Shown here one piece after another: positions 33,128 to 41,687 of a DNA stretch of 64,000 bases. This DNA is from Nonomuraea dietziae (lineage in GTDB: Bacteria; Actinomycetota; Actinomycetes; Streptosporangiales; Streptosporangiaceae). Positions within the stretch are counted from its first letter, which is position 1. The number at the start of each line of letters is the position of its first letter. Location: NCBI RefSeq assembly GCF_014195505.1, contig NZ_JACIBV010000001.1:2480001-2544000 (forward strand). Direction: 5' to 3'. The notes below the pieces were generated by a model. The model was not told the DNA's origin. It ran no database searches and saw only the letters and a list, made by a program, of their open reading frames with translations. The position numbers were made by a program, and so were the translations under genes.

Positions 33128-34438
33128 ATGCCGAACCCGCCCGCCTTGACCTCCAGCCCCGTCCAGCTGCGCCGCGCGGTCGCGTCGAGCTTCCTCGGCA
33201 GCGTCATCGAGTACTACGACTTCCTGCTGTACGCCACGGCCTCCGCGGTCGTGTTCAGCAAGGTGTTCTTCTCCAACCTCAGCCCGCTCACCGCGACGCT
33301 GGCCAGCTTCGGGACCTTCGCCACCGGCTACCTCGCCAGGCCGCTCGGAGGCGTCGTCTTCGGCCACTTCGGCGACCGGCTCGGACGCAGGCAGATGCTG
33401 GTCCTGACCATGATCCTCATGGGCGCGGCCAGCTTCCTCATCGGACTGCTCCCGACGTACGCCCAGATCGGCGCCCTGGCGCCGGTCGCGCTCGTCGTAC
33501 TGCGGATCCTGCAGGGCATCGCGGTCGGCGGCGAGTGGGGCGGGGCGGTGCTCATGTCCGCCGAGCACGCCACCAGGCGCAGAGGCCTGTGGGCCAGCTT
33601 CACCAACGCGGGAGCGCCGTTCGGCATGGTGCTCTCGACCGCGGCGCTGGGCGGCACCGCGGCCCTCGTGGGCGACGAGGCGTTCCTGGCATGGGGCTGG
33701 CGCGTCCCCTTCCTCATCAGCGTCGTGCTGCTCGCCGTCGGCCTGTTCGTCCGCCTGCGGGTGGAGGAGACCCCGGTGTTCGAGGCCGCCAGGGACCAGG
33801 CCGTGCGCACCCCGCTGGGCGACGTCTTGCGCAACCAACCCAGGACGCTCCTGCTCGCGGTGGGCGTCGGCCTGTCCGCCTTCGTCGCCCAGGGGACGCT
33901 GACCACCTTCCTCATCGCGTACGGCGTGCAGGCCGGTTACGCGCGCCAGGACATCCTGAACGGCCTGACCCTGTCCTCCGCTCTGGCCGTCCTCGGCATC
34001 GTCGGCTGGTCCGCACTGTCGGACCGGGTCGGGCGGCGCCCCGTCGTGCTCACCGGTGCGGTGATCATGGCCGCGTTCGCCTTCGCGCTCTTCCCCCTGA
34101 CGAACACGGGCAGTGTGGGCCTGCTCGTCCTCGCACTCGTGCTCGGCCAGTCGGTGATCCACCCGATGATGTACGGCCCGCTCGCCGCGCTGTACGCCGA
34201 ACTCTTCAGCACCCGCAGCCGATACACCGGCGCCTCGCTCGGCTACCAGGTCGCCGGCCTCGGCGCCGGCCTCGCTCCCCTGCTCTTCGCCCAGATCCAG
34301 GCCGCCACGGGTGGCGGGGGGACGGTCGTGATCTCCTCGGTCATCGCCGGATTCTGCCTGCTGACGGTGCTGTGCACCCTGGCGCTCAAGGAGACCAGCC
34401 GCGAGGATCTGACCTCGGGCCCGGCTCCCTCTTCCTGA
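33128..34438 (+). CDS. MHS-type MFS transporter for an organic acid
   Basis: 436 residues and 12 membrane helices. It starts with the metabolite:H+ symporter hallmark VIEYYDFLLYATASAVVF; loop motif GHFGDRLGRRQML and ARILQGIAVGGEWGGAVLM-like segments (here LRILQGIAVGGEWGGA) follow. Such carriers import dicarboxylates, aromatic acids or betaines with protons. It lies 13 bp after the hydratase gene and before the CoA ligase, so it probably imports the substrate of this pathway. Confidence 0.9.
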   Translation: MPNPPALTSSPVQLRRAVASSFLGSVIEYYDFLLYATASAVVFSKVFFSNLSPLTATLASFGTFATGYLARPLGGVVFGHFGDRLGRRQMLVLTMILMGAASFLIGLLPTYAQIGALAPVALVVLRILQGIAVGGEWGGAVLMSAEHATRRRGLWASFTNAGAPFGMVLSTAALGGTAALVGDEAFLAWGWRVPFLISVVLLAVGLFVRLRVEETPVFEAARDQAVRTPLGDVLRNQPRTLLLAVGVGLSAFVAQGTLTTFLIAYGVQAGYARQDILNGLTLSSALAVLGIVGWSALSDRVGRRPVVLTGAVIMAAFAFALFPLTNTGSVGLLVLALVLGQSVIHPMMYGPLAALYAELFSTRSRYTGASLGYQVAGLGAGLAPLLFAQIQAATGGGGTVVISSVIAGFCLLTVLCTLALKETSREDLTSGPAPSS

Positions 34439-34455
34439 CCGGAGGTCGCTCAACC

Positions 34456-35934
34456 ATGAGGAACGCAGGAGTGGGCGGGTGGCCGGCCCGGCGGGCCCGG
34501 ATGACGCCGGGCCGTACCGCCTTCGTGTTCGGGGACCGGCGCCTCACCTACGCCGAGGTCCACGAACGGAGCGCCAGGCTGGCCTCGCGGCTGCGCGAGG
34601 CAGGGGTGAGAGCAGGGGACCGGGTCGCCTACCTCGGCCCCAACCACCCCGCCTTCGCCGAGACGATGTTCGCCACGCACCTGCTGGGCGCCATCTTCGT
34701 CCCGCTGAACTTCAGGCTCGCGCCCCCCGAGATCGCCTACATGCTGGACCACTCGGGCGCGAGCGTCCTGGTCCACGCGCCGGAGTGCGCGCCGCCCGCC
34801 GCCTCGGCCCCGCTCACGCTCTCGCTCTCGCTCGAGGAGCTCGAGCCCTGGCTGTCGCAGGGCGAGGCCACGCCGCTCGACGTGCCGGTGACGCTCGACG
34901 ACGTCGCCCTCATCCTCTACACCTCGGGCACGACGGGCCGCCCCAAGGGGGCGATGCTCACCCACGCCAACCTCGTGTGGAACACCTTCAACGTCATGGT
35001 CGGCGTCGATGTGACAGGCGACGAGGTGACGCTGATCAGCGCGCCGCTCTTCCACGTTGCGGCGCTGAACCAGACGCTGCTGCCGACCTTCGTCAAGGGT
35101 GGCCGCTCGGTGATCATGCCCTCGTGGGACGTGGAGGACTGCTACGACCTCATCGAGAAGCACGGCATCACCTGGATGTTCGGCGTCACCACGATGTTCG
35201 CCGCCCTCGCCCGCTCACCGCGGTGGGCCGGCGCCGACCTGTCCTCGCTGCGCCACCTCATGGGCGGAGGAGCGGCGATCCCCGCCCCGCTGATCCACAC
35301 CTACCAGGAGCGGGGGCTGGTGTTCTGCCAGGGGTACGGGCTCACCGAGACGGCGCCGGGGGCCACCTTCCTCGAGGCGAGTCAGAGCGCCAGGAAGGTC
35401 GGCTCGGCGGGCGTCCCCGTCTTCTTCGCCAACGTGCGGGTGGCCGGTCCCGACCTCGCCGACGCCGTGGTCGGCGAGGTGCTCGTCCAGGGGCCCAACG
35501 TCACGCCCGGCTACTGGCGCGACCCTGAGGCGACGGCGGCGGCCTTCTCCGAGGACGGCTGGTTCCATACGGGCGACATCGCCAGGATCGACGAGGAGGG
35601 GCACCTCCACATCGTCGACAGGGTCAAGGACATGTACATCTCCGGCGGGGAGAACGTCTACCCGGCCGAGGTCGAGGCGGTGATGTTCGAGCATCCTGCG
35701 GTGGCCGAGGTCGCCGTGGTCGGGGTGCGGGACGCGACCTGGGGCGAGGTCGGCCGCGCGTTCGTCGTCCGCCGCCAGGGCGCGGACGTCACAGAGGACG
35801 AGCTGCGCGGCTTTCTCCTGCGACGGCTGGCCAAGTACAAGATCCCACGCTATTTCGAGATGGTGGACGACCTGCCGAGAACAGGCTCCGGCAAGATCCA
35901 CAAACCCGCCCTCCGCGACCACCCGGCACCCTGA
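34456..35934 (+). CDS. Acyl-CoA synthetase (AMP-binding)
   Basis: 492 residues of the ANL superfamily. Motifs: YTSGTTGRPKGAM (P-loop), GYGLTETAPG, the hinge DRVKDMYISGGENVYPAEVE and the catalytic C-terminal Lys in RTGSGKIHKP. It activates a carboxylic acid to its CoA ester via an acyl-AMP. The ATG at 34456 has GGAGGT 9 nt upstream. The family includes fatty-acid, cyclohexane-carboxylate, cinnamate and coumarate ligases; operon content suggests an aryl-propenoate. Confidence 0.92.
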   Translation: MRNAGVGGWPARRARMTPGRTAFVFGDRRLTYAEVHERSARLASRLREAGVRAGDRVAYLGPNHPAFAETMFATHLLGAIFVPLNFRLAPPEIAYMLDHSGASVLVHAPECAPPAASAPLTLSLSLEELEPWLSQGEATPLDVPVTLDDVALILYTSGTTGRPKGAMLTHANLVWNTFNVMVGVDVTGDEVTLISAPLFHVAALNQTLLPTFVKGGRSVIMPSWDVEDCYDLIEKHGITWMFGVTTMFAALARSPRWAGADLSSLRHLMGGGAAIPAPLIHTYQERGLVFCQGYGLTETAPGATFLEASQSARKVGSAGVPVFFANVRVAGPDLADAVVGEVLVQGPNVTPGYWRDPEATAAAFSEDGWFHTGDIARIDEEGHLHIVDRVKDMYISGGENVYPAEVEAVMFEHPAVAEVAVVGVRDATWGEVGRAFVVRRQGADVTEDELRGFLLRRLAKYKIPRYFEMVDDLPRTGSGKIHKPALRDHPAP

Positions 35935-35993
35935 CGGCCTCCCCGAGCCGAACGAACGCTCGCCATCACCCCACCCCACACCCCCCGCTCCCG

Positions 35994-36170
35994 ACAGAAC
36001 GCCCCGCCGCCGCCCGTTCAGCAGAACACCCGCCGTCCTCCCGCCACGCACCTCCTTTCAACAGAACGCCCGCCGCCGCCCCACCCCTGCCCTTCAGCAG
36101 AACGCCCGCCGTCCTCCCGGCCGTACGCGAAGGTGACGGAGCGGGGAGACCGCGGGCGTTCCGCTGAAGG
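35994..36170. repeat. Degenerate repeats and long hairpin between convergent operon ends
   Basis: Four direct copies of a unit like TTCAGCAGAACGCCCGCC occur at about 35994 (partial), 36017, 36057 and 36093, spaced 36-40 bp. A fifth, inverted copy ends at 36170, so CCTTCAGCAGAACGCCCGC (36091-36109) can pair with 36152-36170 with a single mismatch. The spacer has no gene and ends 4 bp from the permease stop; the hairpin probably terminates one or both convergent units. Confidence 0.7.
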
Positions 36171-36174
36171 ACCG

Positions 36175-37485
36175 TCAGTCCCGGTGAAGGGCGCGCAGCC
36201 CGTGGTAGCCGGCCAGCAGCACGATGGTCCCCAGCGCGATCCCGCTCAGCGCGAACGTCCCCGTCATGGGAAAGGCCACGGGCCCGATCGCGCAGATGAT
36301 CCCCGCGCCCACCGGCACCAGGTTGACCGGGTCGTTCAGATCGACCCTGTTCTCGATCCAGATCTTCGCCCCCAGCAGGCCGATCATGCCGTAGAGGATC
36401 GTGGTCACCCCGCCCAGCACCCCGCCCGGCGTCGCCGCCACCAGCGCGCCGAACTTCGGGCACAGCCCGAACAGGATCGCGATCACCGCCGCCACGTAGT
36501 ACGCCGCCGTGGAGTAGACGCGCGTCGCCGCCATGACGCCGATGTTCTCCGCGTAGGTGGTCGTCGCGGGCCCGCCCACCGCCGTCGACACCACGGTGCC
36601 CACGCCGTCGGCCATGACCGCCCGCCCCATGTAGGCGTCGACGTCCGCGCCCGTCATCTCGCCGACCGCCTTGACGTGCCCGACGTTCTCGGCGATCAGC
36701 GCGATCACCACGGGCAGCACCAGCACGATCGCCGACACCTCGAAGACGGGCCCGTGCAGGGTCGGCAGGCCGATCCAGTCGGCCTGGGCCACCGCGTCGA
36801 AGTTCACCCTGAAGTGCTCGGTGACCTTTCCGTCGCCGCCGGGCGCGGTGATCATCCCGCCCGTCCTGTCCCACAGCCACGACAGCGCGAACCCGAAGAC
36901 CAGACCGAGCAACACGCCGATCCTGCCGAGGAAGCCGCGGAAGACGCCGATGAAGACGAAGGTCGCCACCATCGTGATGAGCGCCACCCACGGGTCCTGC
37001 GGCCAGTAGACGTCGGCCGCCACGTAGGCCATGCCGAAGCCGATCAGCATGACGACCCCGCCGGTGACGATCGGCGGGAAGACCCTGTGGATGATCCGCA
37101 CGCCCAGCAGGTGGATCGCCAGTCCCGCGAGGCCGAGCACCACCCCGACCGCCAGCAGGGCGCCCGTGACGGTGCCGTCGCCGCCGCCCGCCGCCCTGAT
37201 CGCGACCACGGCGCCCACGAACGAGGCGCTCGAGCCGACGTAGCTGGGGATCCTCCCCTTGACGATCAACAGGAAGATGATCGTCGCCACGCCCGACATC
37301 ATCACCGCGAGGTTGGCGTCCAGACCCATCACCAGAGGGAAGACGAACGTCGCGCCGAACATCGCGATCACGTGCTGGGCGCCGAAGCCCACCATGCGCG
37401 GCCACGACAGCCGCTCGTCGGGCTTGACCACCTCGCCCGGCGAGAGCTTCCTCCCGTCGCCGTGCACCTTCCAGCCCAGCGCCAT
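36175..37485 (-). CDS. NCS2 family nucleobase:cation symporter, second copy
   Basis: 436 residues from the ATG at 37485, chosen because MALGWKVHGDGR aligns with the start of the 28.5-kb paralogue (MVLGWTKHGDGK). The two share long identical stretches such as PRMVGFGAQHVIAMFGATFV and the GLCPKFGALVAATPGGVLGG block. The substrate-site segment is LIAENVGHVKAVGEMT. It probably imports a purine or related nucleobase. It stands alone, facing the ends of the catabolic operon. Confidence 0.92.
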   Translation of the reverse strand: MALGWKVHGDGRKLSPGEVVKPDERLSWPRMVGFGAQHVIAMFGATFVFPLVMGLDANLAVMMSGVATIIFLLIVKGRIPSYVGSSASFVGAVVAIRAAGGGDGTVTGALLAVGVVLGLAGLAIHLLGVRIIHRVFPPIVTGGVVMLIGFGMAYVAADVYWPQDPWVALITMVATFVFIGVFRGFLGRIGVLLGLVFGFALSWLWDRTGGMITAPGGDGKVTEHFRVNFDAVAQADWIGLPTLHGPVFEVSAIVLVLPVVIALIAENVGHVKAVGEMTGADVDAYMGRAVMADGVGTVVSTAVGGPATTTYAENIGVMAATRVYSTAAYYVAAVIAILFGLCPKFGALVAATPGGVLGGVTTILYGMIGLLGAKIWIENRVDLNDPVNLVPVGAGIICAIGPVAFPMTGTFALSGIALGTIVLLAGYHGLRALHRD

Positions 37486-37566
37486 CACACCACTTCCCAA
37501 CCTGCGGTTACGTCTCCTGATTGATGTCGGAGAGAACCTTAGAGGTCAGGAGGACACGCCCGGTCG

Positions 37567-37776
37567 TCAGGTCACGTGAATGGTGAAGCCGTCGCCGCTG
37601 ACCACGGCGCCAGACCTGATCTTGCAGGTCTTGCGGAGCTCGACCTCGCCGTCCACCAGCACCATGCCCTCGGCGATGAGGTGCTTGGCCATCCCGCCCG
37701 TCTCGGTGACGCCGCAGTACTTCAGCAGGTCGCACAGCGGGATGAAGTCAGAGTTGAGTTCGAAGTCCAGGTCCAC
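37567..37776 (-). CDS. RNA-binding S4 domain protein (YbcJ-like)
   Basis: 69 residues, an S4 domain with nothing else: FIPLCDLLKYCGVTETGGMAKHLI, GMVLVDGEVELRKTCKIRSG. YbcJ-type proteins bind RNA, and roles in ribosome or tRNA handling have been proposed. It lies 10 bp after the PucR stop on the same strand, so it may be read through from that gene. Confidence 0.87.
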   Translation of the reverse strand: MDLDFELNSDFIPLCDLLKYCGVTETGGMAKHLIAEGMVLVDGEVELRKTCKIRSGAVVSGDGFTIHVT

Positions 37777-37786
37777 GCACCACAGC

Positions 37787-39367
37787 CTAGATGCCGCGCA
37801 TGCGCAGCACGTGCAGGGCCAGGGTCAGGTTGAGCCGCAGGTGGGGGTCCTCGGTGAAGTTGCCGAGCAGCCGCTCCAGCTTGCCGATCCTGTAGCGCAG
37901 GGTGTTGTAGTGGAAGTGCAGCCTGCGCGCGGTCTCGGCGACGTTCAGGTTGGTCTCCAGCAGCACCTGCAGCGTCCTGCGCAGGTCGGCGTTCTCGGTG
38001 TCGTCGTCCGCGGCGAGCGGTCCCAGCGTCTCGCGGACGAAGGCGTGTAACTCGGCGGTGTCGTTGACCAGCGACAGCAGCCGGTAGACGCCGAGCTGGT
38101 CGAAGTGGGCGACGGCGCCGGGCCCGTGCAGCTGGCGGCCCACGCGCGCCGCCTTCAGCGCCTGGCCGTAGGCCTCGGGCAGGGAATCGGCGCCGGGGCA
38201 GGTCCGGCTGGTCCCGGTGGAGAAGGTGCCGGAGGAGATCGCGTCGGCGAAGGCGGAGGCGGCGTCACGGGCCACCTTGGCGCTGTCGGCCGAGGCGTCG
38301 ACGACGGCGACGACCTCGTGGGAGAAGCCGGCGACCGCGCCGCGCTGGTCGTGGCGGCGCACGGCCGCCGTCCACGAGGTGACGAGCCTGTCCTGGGCGG
38401 TCCGCTCGTCGCCCTCGGGGTCGAGCTCGGCCACCAGGACGGTGACCGGGCGCTCCAGGTCCCAGCCGAAGGCCCTCGACCTGTTGGCGACGCGCTCGCC
38501 CGTGCCCGCCCTGCCGGTCAGGACGTCGCGCAGGAAGTCGGCGCGGTACTTGCTCTCGACCGCGTTGACCGCGTCCTGCCTGGTGATGACGAGGGCGGCG
38601 ACGGTCGCCGCGCGCTCCAGGATGCCGACGTCGCTGTCGTGGATGACCCCCGAGGGGCTGTGCGCGACGATCCTGCCGTGGTGGTGTCCCCCCGCCACGA
38701 TGGGGACCGAGGTGAAGTCGCCGGCGCGGCCTGCCGTACCGGCCGGCTGGCGCAGGGCGGCGACGTGCTCGGGCGGGCCCGCGGCGGCCAGCGTCCTGCC
38801 CGCCCCGTCGATGGCCGCCACGGCCACGTCGAGCAGGCCCGCGACCTCGGCGGTGACCTCGCCGAGCCCACCGCCGGCCAGCACCACCTGCACCAGCGCG
38901 CGGTGCGCCTCCTCGGCGCGGACCAGCACGGCGGCCTGCCTGTTGAGGATGTCGGTCAGCACCTGGTTGAGGATGTCGTCGAAGCCGACGTTGTTGGGCA
39001 GCAGGATCAGCGGGAAGCCGAGCCTGTCGGCCTGGGCGACCATCTCGTCGGGCAGCTCGTCGACGTAGCGGCCGAGCTTGATGGCGAGCGCGGCCAGGCC
39101 GCGTTCGTCGAGGTCGGCGACCAGGCGGTCGAGCGACTGGGGGGTGTTGCGCAGCGGATAACCGGTGGTCAGCAGCAGCTCGTGCGGCTTGACCCAGGCG
39201 AGGATGTCGGGAACCTCCATCACGTTGAGCCGCTGGACGATCCGGTCGAGACCGGACCTCCCGGCGATCAGCCGCGCCTCTGCGAGCGTGGAGACGCCGA
39301 GCACCTCGCCCACGGAGACGCCATGGATGATCGTTCCGGTGCTCGCCAGGCGGACGGGGGGCTCCAT
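37787..39367 (-). CDS. pucR: PucR family transcriptional regulator
   Basis: 526 residues. Residues about 15-140 are the N-terminal PucR domain (VGEVLGVSTLAEARLIAGRSG, HELLLTTGYPLRNTPQ), a GGDEF-like central part follows, and the C-terminus is the PucR helix-turn-helix (LNVAETARRLHFHYNTLRYRIGKLERLLG). The founding member activates purine catabolism genes. Here it is divergent from the allHFG homologues and close to a permease, so purine or allantoin degradation is the expected regulon. Confidence 0.92.
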   Translation of the reverse strand: MEPPVRLASTGTIIHGVSVGEVLGVSTLAEARLIAGRSGLDRIVQRLNVMEVPDILAWVKPHELLLTTGYPLRNTPQSLDRLVADLDERGLAALAIKLGRYVDELPDEMVAQADRLGFPLILLPNNVGFDDILNQVLTDILNRQAAVLVRAEEAHRALVQVVLAGGGLGEVTAEVAGLLDVAVAAIDGAGRTLAAAGPPEHVAALRQPAGTAGRAGDFTSVPIVAGGHHHGRIVAHSPSGVIHDSDVGILERAATVAALVITRQDAVNAVESKYRADFLRDVLTGRAGTGERVANRSRAFGWDLERPVTVLVAELDPEGDERTAQDRLVTSWTAAVRRHDQRGAVAGFSHEVVAVVDASADSAKVARDAASAFADAISSGTFSTGTSRTCPGADSLPEAYGQALKAARVGRQLHGPGAVAHFDQLGVYRLLSLVNDTAELHAFVRETLGPLAADDDTENADLRRTLQVLLETNLNVAETARRLHFHYNTLRYRIGKLERLLGNFTEDPHLRLNLTLALHVLRMRGI

Positions 39368-39436
39368 GAAGCGATTGTGACCGATGAAGGCGTGTGTCAG
39401 GAAGAGCCAACCTTTTGACCGACTGTTGGCACATTT

Positions 39437-39448
39437 CTCCGTACGGAG
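39437..39448. promoter_or_regulatory. Palindrome in the pucR/allH divergent promoter
   Basis: CTCCGTACGGAG is a perfect 12-bp palindrome, 70 bp from the pucR start and 29 bp from the allH start. A TTGACC at 39416-39421 may be a rightward -35 element. It is the best candidate operator in this spacer; it does not match the Bacillus PucR box I know. Confidence 0.35.
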
Positions 39449-39477
39449 GGGTGAGGGCCCGCTCTACCGTCGGGACC

Positions 39478-40341
39478 ATGACGCTCGGCACGCAGAGAAG
39501 GGTTCACCCGCTGACCCACCTCACCGGGGCCGCGAGCTCGGCCGTGCGCCCGGTGCTCGAGTCGGCCAGGGCGCCCGCCAGGGTGCTGGCCGCCGTGTCC
39601 ATGGGCGTGTACCTCGAGGTGCGGACCGAGCTGGAGCCCTCGGTGATCGCCTTGATCACCGGGGAGGCGACGAGGCTGCCCAACTCCGTGCTGCTGGCCG
39701 GCGAGCTGCCGCACGTCAGCGTGGGCGACGAGGCAGCCGTCGGCGACGGGGTGATCGAGCTCGGACGCTACAGGGTGAAGGCGCGCCGCTGGTGGGATCC
39801 CTCGCCCGCGCTGCCCTCCGTCGATCTCGTACGGCTGGCGCAGGCCACCTCGGCCCTGTCGCCCCAGACCACCAGACGCCCGGGTCTCGAGGGCAACGCC
39901 GCGATCACCCTGCTGGCCTCGGGCTGCGCGGCGGGCTCGCTGCTGAGGGCCGTGACCGCCGCCGAGCAGCTGGTGGGGCTGGGTCCCGGCCTCACGCCCA
40001 GCGGCGACGACGTGCTCGCGGGCCTGCTGGTGGCGCTGCGTCACCTGGGCTCGGCAGCGAAGGTCGAGCGCGCGGTGTGGCTGGCCGACTGGCTGGCCGC
40101 CGCCGTCACCTTCGACGCCGGCACCCGTACCACCCCGATCTCGGCGACGCTCCTGCACTGCGCGGCCAGGGGTGAGGCCAGCCCCGAGGTGAGCGCGGTT
40201 CTTCGCGGCATCACGGGGCAGCAGGCGCTCGAGCCCGCGCTGAGACGGCTGCTCCAGCTCGGCCACACCTCAGGCGCGGATCTCGCCCAAGGGGTCAGGA
40301 TCGGCCTGGACTCCGTGCTCGCTTTGGGAGCCCGTCCATGA
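39478..40341 (+). CDS. allH: DUF2877 protein, oxamic transcarbamylase subunit AllH homologue
   Basis: 287 residues. DUF2877 features: GPGLTPSGDDVLAGLLVAL in the middle and HTSGADLAQGVRIGL near the end. Its E. coli counterpart YlbF was renamed AllH as part of oxamic transcarbamylase, which converts oxalurate and phosphate to oxamate and carbamoyl phosphate in allantoin breakdown. The stop overlaps the next ATG by 4 bp. The ATG at 39478 has only a weak GGGACC before it. Confidence 0.85.
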   Translation: MTLGTQRRVHPLTHLTGAASSAVRPVLESARAPARVLAAVSMGVYLEVRTELEPSVIALITGEATRLPNSVLLAGELPHVSVGDEAAVGDGVIELGRYRVKARRWWDPSPALPSVDLVRLAQATSALSPQTTRRPGLEGNAAITLLASGCAAGSLLRAVTAAEQLVGLGPGLTPSGDDVLAGLLVALRHLGSAAKVERAVWLADWLAAAVTFDAGTRTTPISATLLHCAARGEASPEVSAVLRGITGQQALEPALRRLLQLGHTSGADLAQGVRIGLDSVLALGARP

Positions 40342-41687
40342 ACTCGCTGGTGAAGGTGGTGCAGGGCGTCTACCACGACTCGGTGAGCCTGATGCGGGTC
40401 AGCCAGGCTCTGTCGGCGCTGCAGGGCGTGGAGGTGGCGGTCGTCGCGATGGCCACGCCGCTCAACCTCGATCTGGCCAGGGACCTGGGCTTCGAGATCC
40501 CGCCCGCCGAGCCCTCGGAGCTGCTGGTGGCGCTGAGGGCCGAGGACGTGACGGCCGCGACGGGCGAGCTCGAGCGCCTGCTGGGAGAGCTGTCGAGCCG
40601 TTCGGTCGCCACGGAGAGCGCGGGCTTTCCTCCTCGCACGACGCGCTCGGCCGCCAGGCTCGGCGAGGGGAACCTGGTGCTGGTGTCGGTGCCCGGCGAG
40701 CACGCCTTCGGGGAGGCGCTCGACGCCGTCGAGGCGGGCCTGCCCGTGATGATCTTCAGTGACAACGTTCCCGTGGAGCAGGAGGTGCTCCTCAAACGGC
40801 TGGCCGAGGAGCGCGGCGGACTGGTCATGGGCCCCGACTGCGGCACCGCGGTGATCGGCGGGGCGGGGCTCGGCTTCGCGAACGTGCTGCGCCCCGGGCC
40901 CGTCGGCGTGGTGGCCGCCTCGGGCACGGGGGCCCAGCAGGTGACCTCGCTGCTCGATCTGGCGGGGGTAGGCGTCAGCCAGGTGCTCGGGGTCGGGAGC
41001 AGGGACCTGTCGGAGCAGGTGGGCGGGGTGTCGGCGATGCGGGCGCTGCGCCTCCTCGACGAGGATCCCGCGACCGAGCTGATCGTGCTGATCTCCAAGC
41101 CGCCCGCGCCCGAGGTGGCAGGCGCCGTGCGCGAGGTGGTGGACAAGCTGCGCACGCCGGTGGTCACCGCGCTGCTCGGCACCTCCGACGGCGACCTGAC
41201 CTCGGCCACGGCGCAGGTCCTCGACCGGCTCGGCCGTCCCGTGCCCGACTGGCTCTCGTGGAGCAGGCCGGTCGCGAAGGGATCGGTCAGGGGCCTGTAC
41301 TCCGGCGGCACGCTGTGCACCGAGGCCTCTCTCATCACGCCTGGCGGGTTCGTCGACTACGGCGACGACGTCTTCACCAGGGGCAGGGCGCATCCGATGA
41401 TCGACGCGACGCTCAGGCTCGAGGCGCTGGCGAAGCTGGAGCCAGGAGAGGTGGCGCTGATGGACGTGGTGCTCGGGCACGGCGCCGACCCCGACCCCGC
41501 GCTGCGCCTGGCCCCTGCGATCGAGGCGGCCACGCGCGGGGACGTCCAGGTCGTCATCGCGCTGGTCGGCACCGAGGGCGACCCGCAGGGCCTGCGCCGG
41601 CAGGCCGAGGCGCTTCACCAGGCGGGCGCGTCGGTCTTCACCTCCAACGCCCAGGCAGCCCGCCACGCCGCAGGGAGCGCACGGTGA
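40338..41687 (+). CDS. allF: FdrA-like protein, oxamic transcarbamylase subunit AllF homologue
   Basis: 449 residues with the succinyl-CoA-synthetase-alpha-like fold of FdrA: VMGPDCGTAVIGG (about 163-176), VGVVAASGTGAQQV and LYSGGTLCTEA. FdrA in E. coli was recognised as AllF of the AllFGH oxamic transcarbamylase. It is shorter than E. coli FdrA (about 555), the difference lying mainly in the C-terminal part. It is coupled to the genes on both sides. Confidence 0.87.
   Translation: MNSLVKVVQGVYHDSVSLMRVSQALSALQGVEVAVVAMATPLNLDLARDLGFEIPPAEPSELLVALRAEDVTAATGELERLLGELSSRSVATESAGFPPRTTRSAARLGEGNLVLVSVPGEHAFGEALDAVEAGLPVMIFSDNVPVEQEVLLKRLAEERGGLVMGPDCGTAVIGGAGLGFANVLRPGPVGVVAASGTGAQQVTSLLDLAGVGVSQVLGVGSRDLSEQVGGVSAMRALRLLDEDPATELIVLISKPPAPEVAGAVREVVDKLRTPVVTALLGTSDGDLTSATAQVLDRLGRPVPDWLSWSRPVAKGSVRGLYSGGTLCTEASLITPGGFVDYGDDVFTRGRAHPMIDATLRLEALAKLEPGEVALMDVVLGHGADPDPALRLAPAIEAATRGDVQVVIALVGTEGDPQGLRRQAEALHQAGASVFTSNAQAARHAAGSAR

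Noticed and set aside
35966..36174. Repeat-encoded peptide extension downstream of the second permease (AGVLLKG repeats)
   Set aside because: The frame lies beyond the permease stop in a different phase with no start or ribosome site.
28463..37485. Genomic island or transposon carrying the PaaX operon
   Set aside because: No tRNA, integrase, transposase or terminal repeats were found; only paralogous permeases flank it.
40338..41687. Succinyl-CoA ligase alpha subunit
   Set aside because: The fold is related, but gene order with DUF2877 and DUF1116 and the GPDCGT loop identify FdrA/AllF.
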